Source: Sulfurisoma sediminicola (lineage in GTDB: Bacteria > Pseudomonadota > Gammaproteobacteria > Burkholderiales > Rhodocyclaceae). Taken from it: 64,000 nucleotides of DNA. The position numbers and the translations under genes were made by a program. The DNA lies in NCBI RefSeq assembly GCF_003865015.1, contig NZ_BHVV01000008.1:62001-126000 (forward strand), in the 5' to 3' direction. The notes beneath the pieces are model-generated. The model worked only from the letters and a program-made list of their open reading frames with translations. It searched no databases and had not been told where the DNA came from. This document shows, in pieces, positions 34,529 through 43,167 of this stretch (its first letter is position 1; each line of letters starts with the position of its first letter).

Positions 34529-35302
34529 TTAACGGTGTTGGGCGTTCTGCAGCGCGCGGCTGCTGCGCTCCGACAGGAAGAAGTTGCGAATGAAGGGATG
34601 ATCGACGCGGATCACCTTGTCGATCGAATCATAAGCAAGGATGCGATGTTCGGCCAGCACGGCGACGCGGGTGGCGAGCGCGGCGAGGGTGTCGAGGTCG
34701 TGGGTCACCAGCATCACCGTCAGCCCCAGCTCTCTGCCGAGCGTCCGCGTCAGGCGCACGAAGCTGTCGGAGCGGTCCGGGTCGAGGCCGGAGGTCGGCT
34801 CGTCGAGCAGCAGTAATTCCGGCTCCAGCGCCAGGGCCCGCGCCAACGCCACGCGCTTGACCATGCCGCCGGACAGCTCGGCCGGCATCAGGGCGCCGTG
34901 GCGCGGCAGCAGCTCGACCATCTCGAGCTTGAGCAGCACCAGGTCGTGGATGGTCCCCTCGTCGAAGCGCTTGAGTTCGCGCAGCGGAAAGGCGATGTTG
35001 TCGAAGACGCTGAAGGCCGAGAACAGGGCGCCGTGCTGGAACAGCACGCCGAAACGCCGCCGCAGCGCGCGTTCGCGGGAGACAGAGCCGCCGAACAGCG
35101 GTTCGCCGAAGATCCGGATCTCCCCCCGGGTCGGCGTCAGCAGGCCGATCAGCTGCCGCAGCAGCGTGGTCTTGCCGCTGCCGGAGCCGCCGACCAGCGC
35201 CACCAGTTCGCCGGCCGCCACCTCGAAGTTCAGGCCCTGGTGCACCCAGACCTCGCCGAAGCGGGTATGGAGATCGCGGACGGAAATGACGGGAACGCTC
35301 AT
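34529..35302 (-). CDS. MlaF-like ABC transporter ATP-binding protein
   Basis: 257 aa. Walker A GGSGSGKTTLLRQL, Q-loop region RFGVLFQHGALFSAFSVFDNIAFPLRE (typical of the MlaF/Ttg2A branch), ABC signature LSGGMVKRVALARAL, Walker B LLLLDEPTSGLD and the switch histidine in LVTHDLDTL. It powers the MlaE-like permease encoded upstream. Separated from that gene by 110 bp that contain a GC-rich palindrome (35303-35345) and from the MlaD-like gene by repeat copy B, so the operon is less tight than usual for this family. Confidence 0.92.
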   Translation of the reverse strand: MSVPVISVRDLHTRFGEVWVHQGLNFEVAAGELVALVGGSGSGKTTLLRQLIGLLTPTRGEIRIFGEPLFGGSVSRERALRRRFGVLFQHGALFSAFSVFDNIAFPLRELKRFDEGTIHDLVLLKLEMVELLPRHGALMPAELSGGMVKRVALARALALEPELLLLDEPTSGLDPDRSDSFVRLTRTLGRELGLTVMLVTHDLDTLAALATRVAVLAEHRILAYDSIDKVIRVDHPFIRNFFLSERSSRALQNAQHR

Positions 35303-35411
35303 ATGCCTCCCACCCCCCGTCCCCCGCCCAGGCGGGGGTGACGGATGTTCGCCGCTGCGCGGCTCCGGTTGTTTGACTGCACCGCCCTTGGGGCGGCCCG
35401 GCGGGCGGCGC
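35303..35411. repeat. GC-rich palindromic spacer between MlaE- and MlaF-like genes
   Basis: Contains CCCCCGCCCAGGCGGGGG (near 35322-35339), a near-perfect stem, and a second smaller one, CCGCCCTTGGGGCGG. It resembles REP-like intergenic elements of GC-rich bacteria and could stabilise or attenuate the operon mRNA. Confidence 0.5.
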
Positions 35412-36542
35412 TCATATCGCTCGTGGCAGGCCGATGCTGCGCGTGGCGACGGCGAAGATCGCGTCGGCGATGATGACCAGGGTGATCGCCGTCACCACCG
35501 AGGCCGTGGTGTTGGCGGAGAGGCTTTCCGTATTGGGCCGCACGCGCAGGCCGAAATGGCAGGCGACCAGCGCGACCAGGATGCCGAACACCAGCCCCTT
35601 GGCGAGGCCGATCCAGAGGTTGGCGGCGGGCACCGCCCGCGGCAGCGTCTGCAGGAAGAAGCCGTAGCTGATGTCGAGCTGCAGCTGCGCCGAGACCATG
35701 CCGCCGATCAGCGCGATGGCCGTCGTCCACAGCGTCAGCAGCGGCATCGCGATCGCCAGCGCCACCACCTTGGGGAATACCAGCCGCAGGCTCTTCGATA
35801 CGCCCATGGTGGCGAGCGCATCGATTTCCTCGGTGACGCGCATCACGCCGAGCTGGGCGGTCATGGCCGAACCCGAACGGCCAGCCACCAGCAGCGCCAC
35901 CAGCACCGGGCCGAGCTCGCGGATGATGCCCATGCCCAAGATGTTGACGATGAAGACGTCGGCGCCGAAGTTCCTGAGCTGCAGCGCGGAAAGGTAGGAG
36001 AGGACGATGCCGATGAGGAAGCCGACCAGCGCCGTGACCGGCATGGCGCGCACGCCGCTCTTGTAGAGATTGGCGGAAATCTCGCGCCGCGGCAGATCCT
36101 GCGGGCTGCGCAGCAGGTGCAGAACGTCGAGGACGATCTGGCCGAGCAGCGCGACGAAATCGACGATGTGCCGCCAGAAACCCATCGCGGCCAAGCCGAC
36201 GGTGACCACCGGGTCGAGCAGCGAGCGCGGCGCCGCCGTGGGCGCCGGCTCGTGGTCGGCCGCGTCGATGCGTTCGAAGATGCGCAGATGCTCGGAGCGC
36301 GCCAGCAGCAGCTCGGGCAGGGCTCGACCCCAGGCGCGCCACAGCAGCATGGCGCCGGCCGAATCGAGCGCTTCGATGCCGAGGCAGTCCCAGGTCGCAT
36401 CCTCGTCGTGGCCGTGCTCGGCCAGCTGCCGGCCCAGTGCCGCGGCCTCGTCGGCGATCGCCGCCAGGGTCCAGCGCCCGGACAGGCCGATGGTGCAACC
36501 GACGTCCGGGTGCTGTTCAACCTGGATCAGCGGCCCGGCCAC
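35412..36542 (-). CDS. MlaE-like permease with N-terminal STAS domain
   Basis: 376 aa starting with GTG at 36542, directly after the ppx stop. Residues about 1-95 form a STAS domain (GCTIGLSGRWTLAAIADEAAALGRQL ... CLGIEALDSAGAMLLWRAWG), comparable to the separate MlaB protein of E. coli. Residues about 120-375 are the MlaE permease domain (LGQIVLDVLHLL, SGVRAMPVTALVGFLIGIVLSYLSALQLRNFGADVFIVNILG, RELGPVLVALLVAGRSGSAMTAQLGVMRVTEEIDALATMGV). It forms the inner-membrane part of a phospholipid ABC system with the two downstream genes. No MlaC gene is in the cluster. Confidence 0.92.
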   Translation of the reverse strand: MAGPLIQVEQHPDVGCTIGLSGRWTLAAIADEAAALGRQLAEHGHDEDATWDCLGIEALDSAGAMLLWRAWGRALPELLLARSEHLRIFERIDAADHEPAPTAAPRSLLDPVVTVGLAAMGFWRHIVDFVALLGQIVLDVLHLLRSPQDLPRREISANLYKSGVRAMPVTALVGFLIGIVLSYLSALQLRNFGADVFIVNILGMGIIRELGPVLVALLVAGRSGSAMTAQLGVMRVTEEIDALATMGVSKSLRLVFPKVVALAIAMPLLTLWTTAIALIGGMVSAQLQLDISYGFFLQTLPRAVPAANLWIGLAKGLVFGILVALVACHFGLRVRPNTESLSANTTASVVTAITLVIIADAIFAVATRSIGLPRAI

Positions 36543-38036
36543 TCAGTCCTTCGGGCGCCTGTGGCGCAGCTTGAGCTCCAGTCCCACCGCCGCCCATTGA
36601 CGCACCTCGTCGTCGAGGCCGGTCGCGGTGAGCGGCACGCCTTCCAGCCAGTCGGCGGCGACGGTGAGCTGGAAACCGCGGGGCGTGAGGGCGGCCTCGA
36701 TCGGTGCTTCGCGGTCGTCGTCGCGGGCCCGGTGCAGCAGCGAGGCGGTGCGCAGCGCGAAGATCATCAGCCAGTCGGCACTGTCGTGGGCCGCCAGCGA
36801 GACGCGCTCGAGCTTGCCGCGATGGCCGAGCACGACGCGCGCCAGCCGCGACTGGTCGCGCCGCGAGAAGCCCGGCATGTCGGCATTGCCGAGAATGTAG
36901 GCGCTGTGCTTGTGGTAGCTGGAGTGGGCGACCGATATGCCGATCTCGTGCAGGCGCGCCGCCCAGACGAGGAACTGGGCGTCGATGTGCTCGGGAGCGC
37001 GCGACTCGGGCAGGACCTGGTGCAGCAGCTTCAGCGCCGTCATGCTCACCCGCGCCACCTGGCGCCGATCGACGGTGTAGCGCTGCATGAACTGGTTGAC
37101 CGTCGCCTCGCGCAGGTCGTCGTGGTGATAACGGCCGAGCAGGTCGTAGAGCACGCCGAGGCGCAGCGCGCCCTCGGAAAACTCCATGCGCTCGAGGCCG
37201 AATTCCTTGAAGGCCGCCGACATGATGGCGACGCCACCCGGCAGCACCGGAATGCGGTCGGCGCGCAGGCCCTCGAGCTGCAGGCGGCCGGCATCGCCGG
37301 CACGCACCAGCCGCGCCCGCAGCTCGTCGAGGCCCTCGCGGGTTATGCCGCGCTCCGACAGGCCGTTGAGTTCGAGCAGGTCGGCGATGGCCTTGGCCGT
37401 GCCCGAGGAACCGACCGCTTCCTCCCAGCCGGTCTCCTTGTAGGCATGGGCGATGCCCTGCAGCTCGCGCCGCGCGGCCAGCTCGGCCTCCTTCATCGAG
37501 CGCTTGTCGACGCGACCGTCGGGAAAGAAGCGCAGGCTGTAGCTGACGCAGCCCATGTAGAGCGACTCGAGCTGCAGCGGCTTGAAGTTGCGGCCGACGA
37601 TGAATTCGGTGGAGCCGCCGCCGATGTCCATCACCAGTTGCTGGGTGCCCGGATTGGGCAGGGTGTGGGCGACGCCGAGATAGATCAGGCGGGCCTCCTC
37701 GCGGCCGGCGATGATCTCGATGGGGAAGCCCAGCGCCGCCTCGGCCTCGGGCAGGAAGGCGTCGGCGTTCTTGGCCACGCGCAGGCTGTTGGTCGCCACC
37801 GCCCGCACCGCGCCGGGCGCGAAGCCGCGCAGGCGCTCGCCGAAGCGCGACAGCGCATCGATCGCGCGCAATTGCGCCGCGGCATCGAGGGTCTTCTCGG
37901 GCGTGATGCCCGCCGCCAGCCGCACCGTCTCCTTGAGGCCGTCAAGGGGATAGATCTGGTTGCCGACCACGCGTCCGACCTGCAGGCGGAAGCTGTTCGA
38001 CCCAAGGTCGACGGCGGCGATGAGCTCGTAATCCAC
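36543..38036 (-). CDS. ppx: Exopolyphosphatase (Ppx/GppA family)
   Basis: 497 aa from GTG at 38036 (VDYELIAAVDLGSNSFRLQVGRVVG), normal for Ppx. The ASKHA-fold ATPase core shows DLGSNSFRLQVG, the second phosphate loop DIGGGSTEFIVG, and EGALRLGVLYDLLG; a C-terminal HD-like helical part (RLHEIGISVAHSSYHKHSAYILGNADMPGFSRRDQ) follows. It removes terminal phosphate from polyphosphate and may also act on pppGpp. The reading frame continues upstream through antisense of ppk1, but the GTG is the last start that leaves the whole domain. Divergent from ppk1; its stop abuts the MlaE-like start. Confidence 0.93.
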   Translation of the reverse strand: MDYELIAAVDLGSNSFRLQVGRVVGNQIYPLDGLKETVRLAAGITPEKTLDAAAQLRAIDALSRFGERLRGFAPGAVRAVATNSLRVAKNADAFLPEAEAALGFPIEIIAGREEARLIYLGVAHTLPNPGTQQLVMDIGGGSTEFIVGRNFKPLQLESLYMGCVSYSLRFFPDGRVDKRSMKEAELAARRELQGIAHAYKETGWEEAVGSSGTAKAIADLLELNGLSERGITREGLDELRARLVRAGDAGRLQLEGLRADRIPVLPGGVAIMSAAFKEFGLERMEFSEGALRLGVLYDLLGRYHHDDLREATVNQFMQRYTVDRRQVARVSMTALKLLHQVLPESRAPEHIDAQFLVWAARLHEIGISVAHSSYHKHSAYILGNADMPGFSRRDQSRLARVVLGHRGKLERVSLAAHDSADWLMIFALRTASLLHRARDDDREAPIEAALTPRGFQLTVAADWLEGVPLTATGLDDEVRQWAAVGLELKLRHRRPKD

Positions 38037-38074
38037 GGCGGTATCGGCGGAGCAGTTCCGAAGGATGGTGGCCG

Positions 38075-38080
38075 ATTTTA
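38075..38080 (-). promoter_or_regulatory. TAAAAT -10-like element for ppx
   Basis: TAAAAT on the minus strand in the 115-bp ppx/ppk1 divergent region, about 38 nt before the GTG start. No good -35 hexamer and no recognisable Pho box were seen. Confidence 0.35.
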
Positions 38081-38139
38081 GCAGCGGGACGCCGCACCGA
38101 CGCGGCCGCCGCTGAAATGACGCGGCAACGAAACTGCAA

Positions 38140-38145
38140 TAAGAT
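38140..38145 (+). promoter_or_regulatory. TAAGAT -10 element placed for a leaderless ppk1 mRNA
   Basis: TAAGAT lies exactly 6 nt before the ATG at 38152. At a 17-bp spacing upstream is ATGACG (38117-38122), 4 of 6 matches to TTGACA. No Shine-Dalgarno sequence precedes the gene. Confidence 0.45.
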
Positions 38146-38151
38146 TGCCCC

Positions 38152-40233
38152 ATGAACTCCGCCACCCGCCGCTTCCCCGCCGACCATTTCATCAACCGCG
38201 AACTGTCGCTGCTCGCCTTCAACCGCCGCGTCCTCGCCCAGGTCGCCGATACTCGCGTGCCGCTGCTCGAGCGGCTGCGCTTCCTCTGCATCGTCGCCAG
38301 CAACCTCGACGAGTTCTTCGAGATCCGCGTCGCCGGCCTCAAGGAACAGATCAAGATGGGCAGCCACGCCACCGCCGCCGACGGCATGACCGCGCAGGAG
38401 ACCTTCGCCCACGTCAAGGCCGAGGCCCACGAACTGGTGGCCGAGCAGTACCAGCTGCTCAACGAGACCATCCTGCCGGCGCTGGAGAAGGAAGGCATCG
38501 CCTTCATCCGCCGCGGCCTGTGGACCGAGGAGCAGAGCACCTGGATCCGCGACTACTTCCTCCGCGAGGTGATGCCGGTGCTGACCCCGATCGGCCTCGA
38601 TCCGGCGCATCCCTTCCCGCGCGTGCTCAACAAGAGCCTCAACTTCGCCGTCGAACTCGAGGGCAAGGACGCCTTCGGCCGCAGCTCGGGCGCGGCCATC
38701 GTCCAGGCGCCGCGCGCCCTGCCGCGCGTGATCCACCTGCCCAAGGCGCTGACCGGCGTCGACTACGGCTTCGTCTTCCTTTCCTCGGTGATGCACCAGA
38801 ACGTGCATGAACTGTTCGCCGGCATGAACGTGCTCGGCTGCTACCAGTTCCGCGTCACCCGCAACTCCGACCTCTTCGTCGACGACGAGGAAGTGAAGAA
38901 CCTGCGCACCGCGCTGCAGGGCGAACTGCCGCAGCGCCACTTCGGCGACGCCGTGCGCCTCGAGGTCGCCGACAACTGCTCCGAGGTCATGGCCGAATTC
39001 CTGCTGCAGCAGTTCGACCTCGGCCGCGACGACCTCTACCGCGTGCCCGGCATCGTCACCCTGATGCGGCTGATGTCGGTGCCCGACCGCGTCGACCGCC
39101 CCGACCTCAAGTTCGCCCCCTTCCAGCCCGGGCAGCCGAAGAACGTCTCGCGCCACTACGACATCTTCGCCACCCTGCGCAAGCAGGACATCCTGCTGCA
39201 CCATCCGTTCCAGTCATTCACCCCGGTGATCGACCTGATCGAGCAGGCCGCCAACGACCCGCAGGTGGTGGCGATCAAGATGACCGTCTATCGCACCGGC
39301 ACCGACTCCGCCGTCACCGAACACCTGCTGCGCGCCGCGCAGAAGGGCAAGGAGGTGACGACGGTGGTCGAGCTGATGGCGCGCTTCGACGAGGAGGCCA
39401 ACCTCAACATCGCCGCCCGGCTCGAGGAGGTCGGCGCCCACGTCGTCTATGGCGTGTTCGGCTACAAGACGCACGCCAAGATGCTGATGGTGGTGCGCCG
39501 CGAGGACGGCGGCTTCCGCCGTTACGTGCATCTGGGCACCGGCAACTACCACCCGCGCACCACGCGCTTCTACACCGACTTCGGCCTGATGACCAGCGAC
39601 GAGGAAGTCGGTACCGACGTCAACGAGGTGTTCAAGCAGCTCACCGGCCTGGGCAAGGCCAGCACCCTCAACCACCTGCTGCAGGCGCCCTTCAGCCTGC
39701 ACTCCGGCATGCTGGCGCTGGTCCGCGCCGAGACCGAAAGCGCCCGCGCCGGCAGGAAGGCCCACATCATCGTCAAGATGAACGCCCTGCTCGAACAGGA
39801 GATCATCGAGGCGCTCTACGAGGCGAGCCAGGCCGGCGTCAAGGTCGACCTCGTCATCCGCGGCGTCTGCGCCCTGCGCCCCGGCGTCAAGGGCCTGTCG
39901 GAGAACATCCGCGTGCGCTCGGTGATCGGGCGCTTCCTCGAGCACTCGCGCATCTTCTACTTCCACGCCGACGGCGCCGAAAAGCTCTACATGGGCAGCG
40001 CCGACTGGATGGAGCGCAACTTCTTCCGCCGCATCGAAGTCTGCTTCCCGGTGCTCGACCCCAAGCTCAAGCGCCGCGTGATCCGCGAGGGCCTCAAGCC
40101 CTACATCACCGACAACTGCCAGGCCTGGGAGATGGACGGCGTCGGCCAGTACCGGCGCAAGGTCCCGCGCGCCAACACCTCGCGCGCCTGCGCCCAGGAA
40201 GGCCTGCTCGGCGACCTCGGCGAAGGCGGCTAG
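38152..40233 (+). CDS. ppk1: Polyphosphate kinase 1
   Basis: 693 aa, standard length. N-domain FINRELSLLAFNRRVLAQVAD and LCIVASNLDEFFEIRVAG; head domain; then the two phospholipase-D-like catalytic domains with FGYKTHAKMLMVVRRE (H441, the expected autophosphorylated histidine), YVHLGTGNYHPRTTRFYTDFGL and FYFHADGAEKLYMGSADWMERN. It makes polyphosphate from ATP reversibly. Divergent from ppx, a common pairing of synthesis and breakdown. Its stop overlaps that of the converging EamA gene (40230-40233). Confidence 0.97.
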   Translation: MNSATRRFPADHFINRELSLLAFNRRVLAQVADTRVPLLERLRFLCIVASNLDEFFEIRVAGLKEQIKMGSHATAADGMTAQETFAHVKAEAHELVAEQYQLLNETILPALEKEGIAFIRRGLWTEEQSTWIRDYFLREVMPVLTPIGLDPAHPFPRVLNKSLNFAVELEGKDAFGRSSGAAIVQAPRALPRVIHLPKALTGVDYGFVFLSSVMHQNVHELFAGMNVLGCYQFRVTRNSDLFVDDEEVKNLRTALQGELPQRHFGDAVRLEVADNCSEVMAEFLLQQFDLGRDDLYRVPGIVTLMRLMSVPDRVDRPDLKFAPFQPGQPKNVSRHYDIFATLRKQDILLHHPFQSFTPVIDLIEQAANDPQVVAIKMTVYRTGTDSAVTEHLLRAAQKGKEVTTVVELMARFDEEANLNIAARLEEVGAHVVYGVFGYKTHAKMLMVVRREDGGFRRYVHLGTGNYHPRTTRFYTDFGLMTSDEEVGTDVNEVFKQLTGLGKASTLNHLLQAPFSLHSGMLALVRAETESARAGRKAHIIVKMNALLEQEIIEALYEASQAGVKVDLVIRGVCALRPGVKGLSENIRVRSVIGRFLEHSRIFYFHADGAEKLYMGSADWMERNFFRRIEVCFPVLDPKLKRRVIREGLKPYITDNCQAWEMDGVGQYRRKVPRANTSRACAQEGLLGDLGEGG

Positions 40234-41102
40234 GCTCCGGCGCGCCGGCTCGCCAGCCAGCCGAGCAGCGACAGCAGCGCAAGGCCGCCGCCGATCATCG
40301 CGATGCCCGCGATCTCGAGCGCCCGGAATTCCTCGCCGAGCACCAGCCGCGACGAGACGATGGCGACCACGGGCGTGCCGAGCACCGACAGGCTCGCCTC
40401 CCAGGCCGGCACCCGGTCGAGGATGTAGATCCACAGCCACCAGCACAGGGCCGTGCTGACCACGGACATGAAGATCAGGATGCCGACGTAGTGCGGCGTC
40501 CAATCGGTCGCGCGCCCCGGCACGATCAGGGCCAGAACGACGAGCGGCACCGCGCCGAGCAGCATCTGCCAGGCGGTCAGCGAAAACAGGTCGATGGCTT
40601 GCGTCGAGCGCAGGCGCTTGACCAGGACGGTGCCGATCGCCCAGCACAGGGCCGCCGTCACGCCGAGAAACTTGCTGAACAGGCTGCTATGCATGTCCCA
40701 GGGCTCGATGATCAGCACCAGCCCGCCGAGCGTGCTGATCGCCGCCAGCCACTGGCCGCCGCGGATGCGTTCGCCGAGGATCAGCCATGCCATGATCAGC
40801 GTCCACATCGGCATGGTGAAAATCAGAACGGCCGTCTTGCCCGGCCCGCCCTCGACCAGGGCCCAGGTCGAGAAGACCATGAAGCCGGTCACCTGGGCCA
40901 GGCCGATGGCGAGCGTCGGACCCGGCGCCGGTAGCGCCAGGGGCCGGCCCATGGCCTTGAGCACGAGGAACAAGGCGATCGCGCCGCCGACGCTGCGCTC
41001 CGCGGCGAAGGCGAACGGCGGCGAATAGGCGAGGCCCTGCTTGGCCAGGATCCAGGTGTAGCCCCAGGTCAGCGAAAGCACGACAAGGGCGAGCACCGGC
41101 AA
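40230..41102 (-). CDS. EamA/DMT-family transporter
   Basis: About 290 aa with ten hydrophobic segments and two EamA repeats (WGYTWILAKQGLAYSPPFAFAAERSVGG; AALCWAIGTVLVKRL). The start is uncertain: no ATG fits, TTG at 41102 (PVLALVVLSLTWG) is used here, and CTG at 41150 has a good GGAGGAG 7 nt upstream. In either case the gene lies close behind the ModE-like regulator gene, and the region farther upstream is that gene read in another frame. DMT carriers export amino acids, purines or other metabolites; the substrate is unknown. Confidence 0.8.
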   Translation of the reverse strand: MPVLALVVLSLTWGYTWILAKQGLAYSPPFAFAAERSVGGAIALFLVLKAMGRPLALPAPGPTLAIGLAQVTGFMVFSTWALVEGGPGKTAVLIFTMPMWTLIMAWLILGERIRGGQWLAAISTLGGLVLIIEPWDMHSSLFSKFLGVTAALCWAIGTVLVKRLRSTQAIDLFSLTAWQMLLGAVPLVVLALIVPGRATDWTPHYVGILIFMSVVSTALCWWLWIYILDRVPAWEASLSVLGTPVVAIVSSRLVLGEEFRALEIAGIAMIGGGLALLSLLGWLASRRAGA

Positions 41103-41142
41103 CCAGGGCCGCAGGCGGGAGGCGGCGGACGGCGTCGCGGCG

Positions 41143-42267
41143 TCAGGCAGGGAGGAACTCCTCCCAGCGGCCGGCCTTGCCGAGCGTGGCCACGTCGGCG
41201 AGCGGCAGCGGCTGGTAGCCCGGCAGGGACGCGAGGCGCTGGCGGAAGGTGCGGCCCGCGATGCGTCGCAGGAAGGTCCGCATGGCCTCGCCATCGAGCG
41301 CCGCATGGCGCAGCGCGAAGCCGTAGCGCTCGTCCGCCAGCGGCACGAAATCGAGGTCGTAGCGCGCGGCCGCCGCCCGGATGCCGAAGCCGGCGTCGGC
41401 CGAGCCGCCGGCGACCGTGGCCGCGACCGCGTCGTGGGTGAATTCCTCGTGGGCGTAGCCATCGATGGCGGCGGCGTCGATGCCGTTGGCGGCGAGCAGC
41501 TGGTCGATCAGATGGCGCGTGCCCGAGCCGCGCTGGCGGTTCACCATGCGCGCGCCGCGCGCCGCCACGTCGGCCAGCGAAGCCAGCCGCAGCGAATTGC
41601 CACGCGCGACGATGAGGCCCTGCTGCCGCCGCATCACCGGCAGGCAGAGGTGCAACTTCGGCTTGAGCCAGCGGCCGAGCCAGCCAGCGAGCTGCCGCCG
41701 CGTCCATGTCTCGGGCACGTGGAAGCCGGCGACGTCGCATTCGCCGCGGCCGAGCGCGGCAAGCGCCTCCTCGCTGCCGTGCCAGGAAATGTCGACCGGC
41801 AGCCGCCGCCCGTGCTCGGCCCAGTCGGCCAGCGCGAGATCGTGGCTGGCGAAGAGCTTGAGGCGTTCCGTCCCGCCACCCTGCAATGCCGGCGCGACGA
41901 GATCGCGCATGCGCGTTTCCCACACCGCATGCACCTCGCCGAGCGCGAGGCGGGCGGCGCCGTCCATCTCCACCAGCGATTCGCCCAGCGGCGTCAGCCG
42001 GGTGCCGCGGCCGCGCTCCATCACCACCAGGTCGAGGCCGAAGCGCTCCTGGCAATGCCGCAGCAGCCCCCAGGCCGCACGATAGGACATGTCGGCCGCC
42101 GCGGCCGCCTTGCCGAGCGCGGCCGTCTCGAGCAGTGCCGTCAGCAGCGCCAGCAGGCGGCGCGTGTCGAGGTCGTTCAGCGCGATGCCGAAGTCCCAGG
42201 TCCAGCGCAGGCTCGGCGTCGGCGCCGGCGCGGCGCGGGTCTTGGTAGTTGTTGCAGGTTTCGACAT
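41143..42267 (-). CDS. ModE-like HTH regulator with PBP-type ligand domain
   Basis: 374 aa. The N-terminal ~110 residues are a winged helix of the ModE/LysR kind (DTRRLLALLTALLETAALGKAAAAADMSYRAAWGLLRHCQERFG then RGRGTRLTPLGESLVEMD). The C-terminal part, about residues 130-370, resembles the periplasmic-binding-like ligand domain found in some one-component regulators (LKLFASHDLALADW ... MVNRQRGSGTRHLIDQLLAANGID ... HEEFTHDAVAATVAGGSADAGFGIRAAA) in place of the TOBE domains of ModE. It is divergent from tupABC with 63 bp between them, so it most likely controls tungstate uptake in response to tungstate or molybdate, or to the cofactor (inference). AGGA lies about 10 nt before the ATG. Confidence 0.8.
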   Translation of the reverse strand: MSKPATTTKTRAAPAPTPSLRWTWDFGIALNDLDTRRLLALLTALLETAALGKAAAAADMSYRAAWGLLRHCQERFGLDLVVMERGRGTRLTPLGESLVEMDGAARLALGEVHAVWETRMRDLVAPALQGGGTERLKLFASHDLALADWAEHGRRLPVDISWHGSEEALAALGRGECDVAGFHVPETWTRRQLAGWLGRWLKPKLHLCLPVMRRQQGLIVARGNSLRLASLADVAARGARMVNRQRGSGTRHLIDQLLAANGIDAAAIDGYAHEEFTHDAVAATVAGGSADAGFGIRAAAARYDLDFVPLADERYGFALRHAALDGEAMRTFLRRIAGRTFRQRLASLPGYQPLPLADVATLGKAGRWEEFLPA

Positions 42268-42283
42268 ATTCGGATTCCTTGGC

Positions 42284-42305
42284 CGCTACTTTACCCTCTC
42301 GCTAC
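42284..42305. promoter_or_regulatory. CGCTAC direct repeat upstream of tupA
   Basis: CGCTAC occurs at 42284-42289 and 42300-42305, 16 bp apart, in the short divergent region between the regulator and tupA. The half-site looks like the CGnTAT core of ModE operators, so it is a candidate binding site for the ModE-like protein. Confidence 0.35.
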
Positions 42306-42330
42306 CCAACAACCCACGGGAGCGAGCCAC

Positions 42331-43161
42331 ATGAAAAGCATCGACAAGATCCGCCGCCACCTGATCGCCGCCACTGCCACCGCCGCCCTGTTGTCCGCGG
42401 GCGCCCAGGCGCAGGAGCGCTTCATCACCGTCGCCTCGACGACCTCCACCGAACAGTCCGGCCTGTTCGGCCACCTGCTGCCGGCCTTCGAGAAGGCGGC
42501 GGGCATCAAGGTGCGCGTCGTCGCCCTCGGCACCGGCCAGGCGCTCGACCTGGCGCGCCGCGGCGATGCCGACGTGGTCTTCGTGCACGACAAGGTCGCC
42601 GAGGAGAAATTCGTCGCCGACGGCTGGGGCATCAAGCGCCAGGAAGTCATGTACAACGACTTCATCCTCGTCGGGCCCAGGGCCGATCCGGCCAAGGCGG
42701 CCGGCAAGGACATCCTCGAGGGCCTGCACAAGATCGAGGCCGCGAAGGCGCCCTTCGTCTCGCGCGGCGACAAGAGCGGCACCCACGCCGCCGAGCTGCG
42801 CTACTGGAAGGCCGCCGGCGTCGACCTCGACGCCAGGAAGGGCCCCTGGTACCGCGACACCGGCTCTGGCATGGGCCCGGCGCTCAACACGGCGGCCTCG
42901 ATGAACGCCTACATCCTCGCCGACCGCGGCACCTGGCTCAATTTCAAGAACCGCGGCGAGCTCGGCATCGTCGTCGAAGGCGACACGCGGCTTTTCAACC
43001 AGTACGGCGTGATCCTGGTCAATCCGGCGAAGCACGCCCACGTCAAGCAGGCCGACGGCCAGAAGTTCATCGACTGGCTCGTTTCGCCGGCGGGCCAGAA
43101 GGCCATCGCCGACTACAAGATCGGCGGCGAGCAGCTGTTCTTCCCGAATGCGACCAAGTAA
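42331..43161 (+). CDS. tupA: Tungstate ABC transporter, substrate-binding protein
   Basis: 276 aa. Signal peptide MKSIDKIRRHLIAATATAALLSAGAQA. The mature start ITVASTTSTEQSGLFGHLLPAFE carries the TTSTxxSGL motif of TupA, whose Thr/Ser residues hold the oxyanion; FVSRGDKSGTHAAELRYWKAAGVDL and YRDTGSGMGPALNTAASMNAY are further anion-contact regions. Periplasmic, high-affinity tungstate capture for TupBC. GGGAG at 42318-42322 is the ribosome binding site; the frame upstream of it is antisense to the regulator. Confidence 0.93.
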   Translation: MKSIDKIRRHLIAATATAALLSAGAQAQERFITVASTTSTEQSGLFGHLLPAFEKAAGIKVRVVALGTGQALDLARRGDADVVFVHDKVAEEKFVADGWGIKRQEVMYNDFILVGPRADPAKAAGKDILEGLHKIEAAKAPFVSRGDKSGTHAAELRYWKAAGVDLDARKGPWYRDTGSGMGPALNTAASMNAYILADRGTWLNFKNRGELGIVVEGDTRLFNQYGVILVNPAKHAHVKQADGQKFIDWLVSPAGQKAIADYKIGGEQLFFPNATK

Positions 43162-43167
43162 GACGGC

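Noticed and set aside
34641-38081. 1146-aa plus-strand open frame across the Mla and ppx genes
   Set aside because: Antisense to recognised genes and without any family motif; also crosses intergenic repeats, as a real gene would not.
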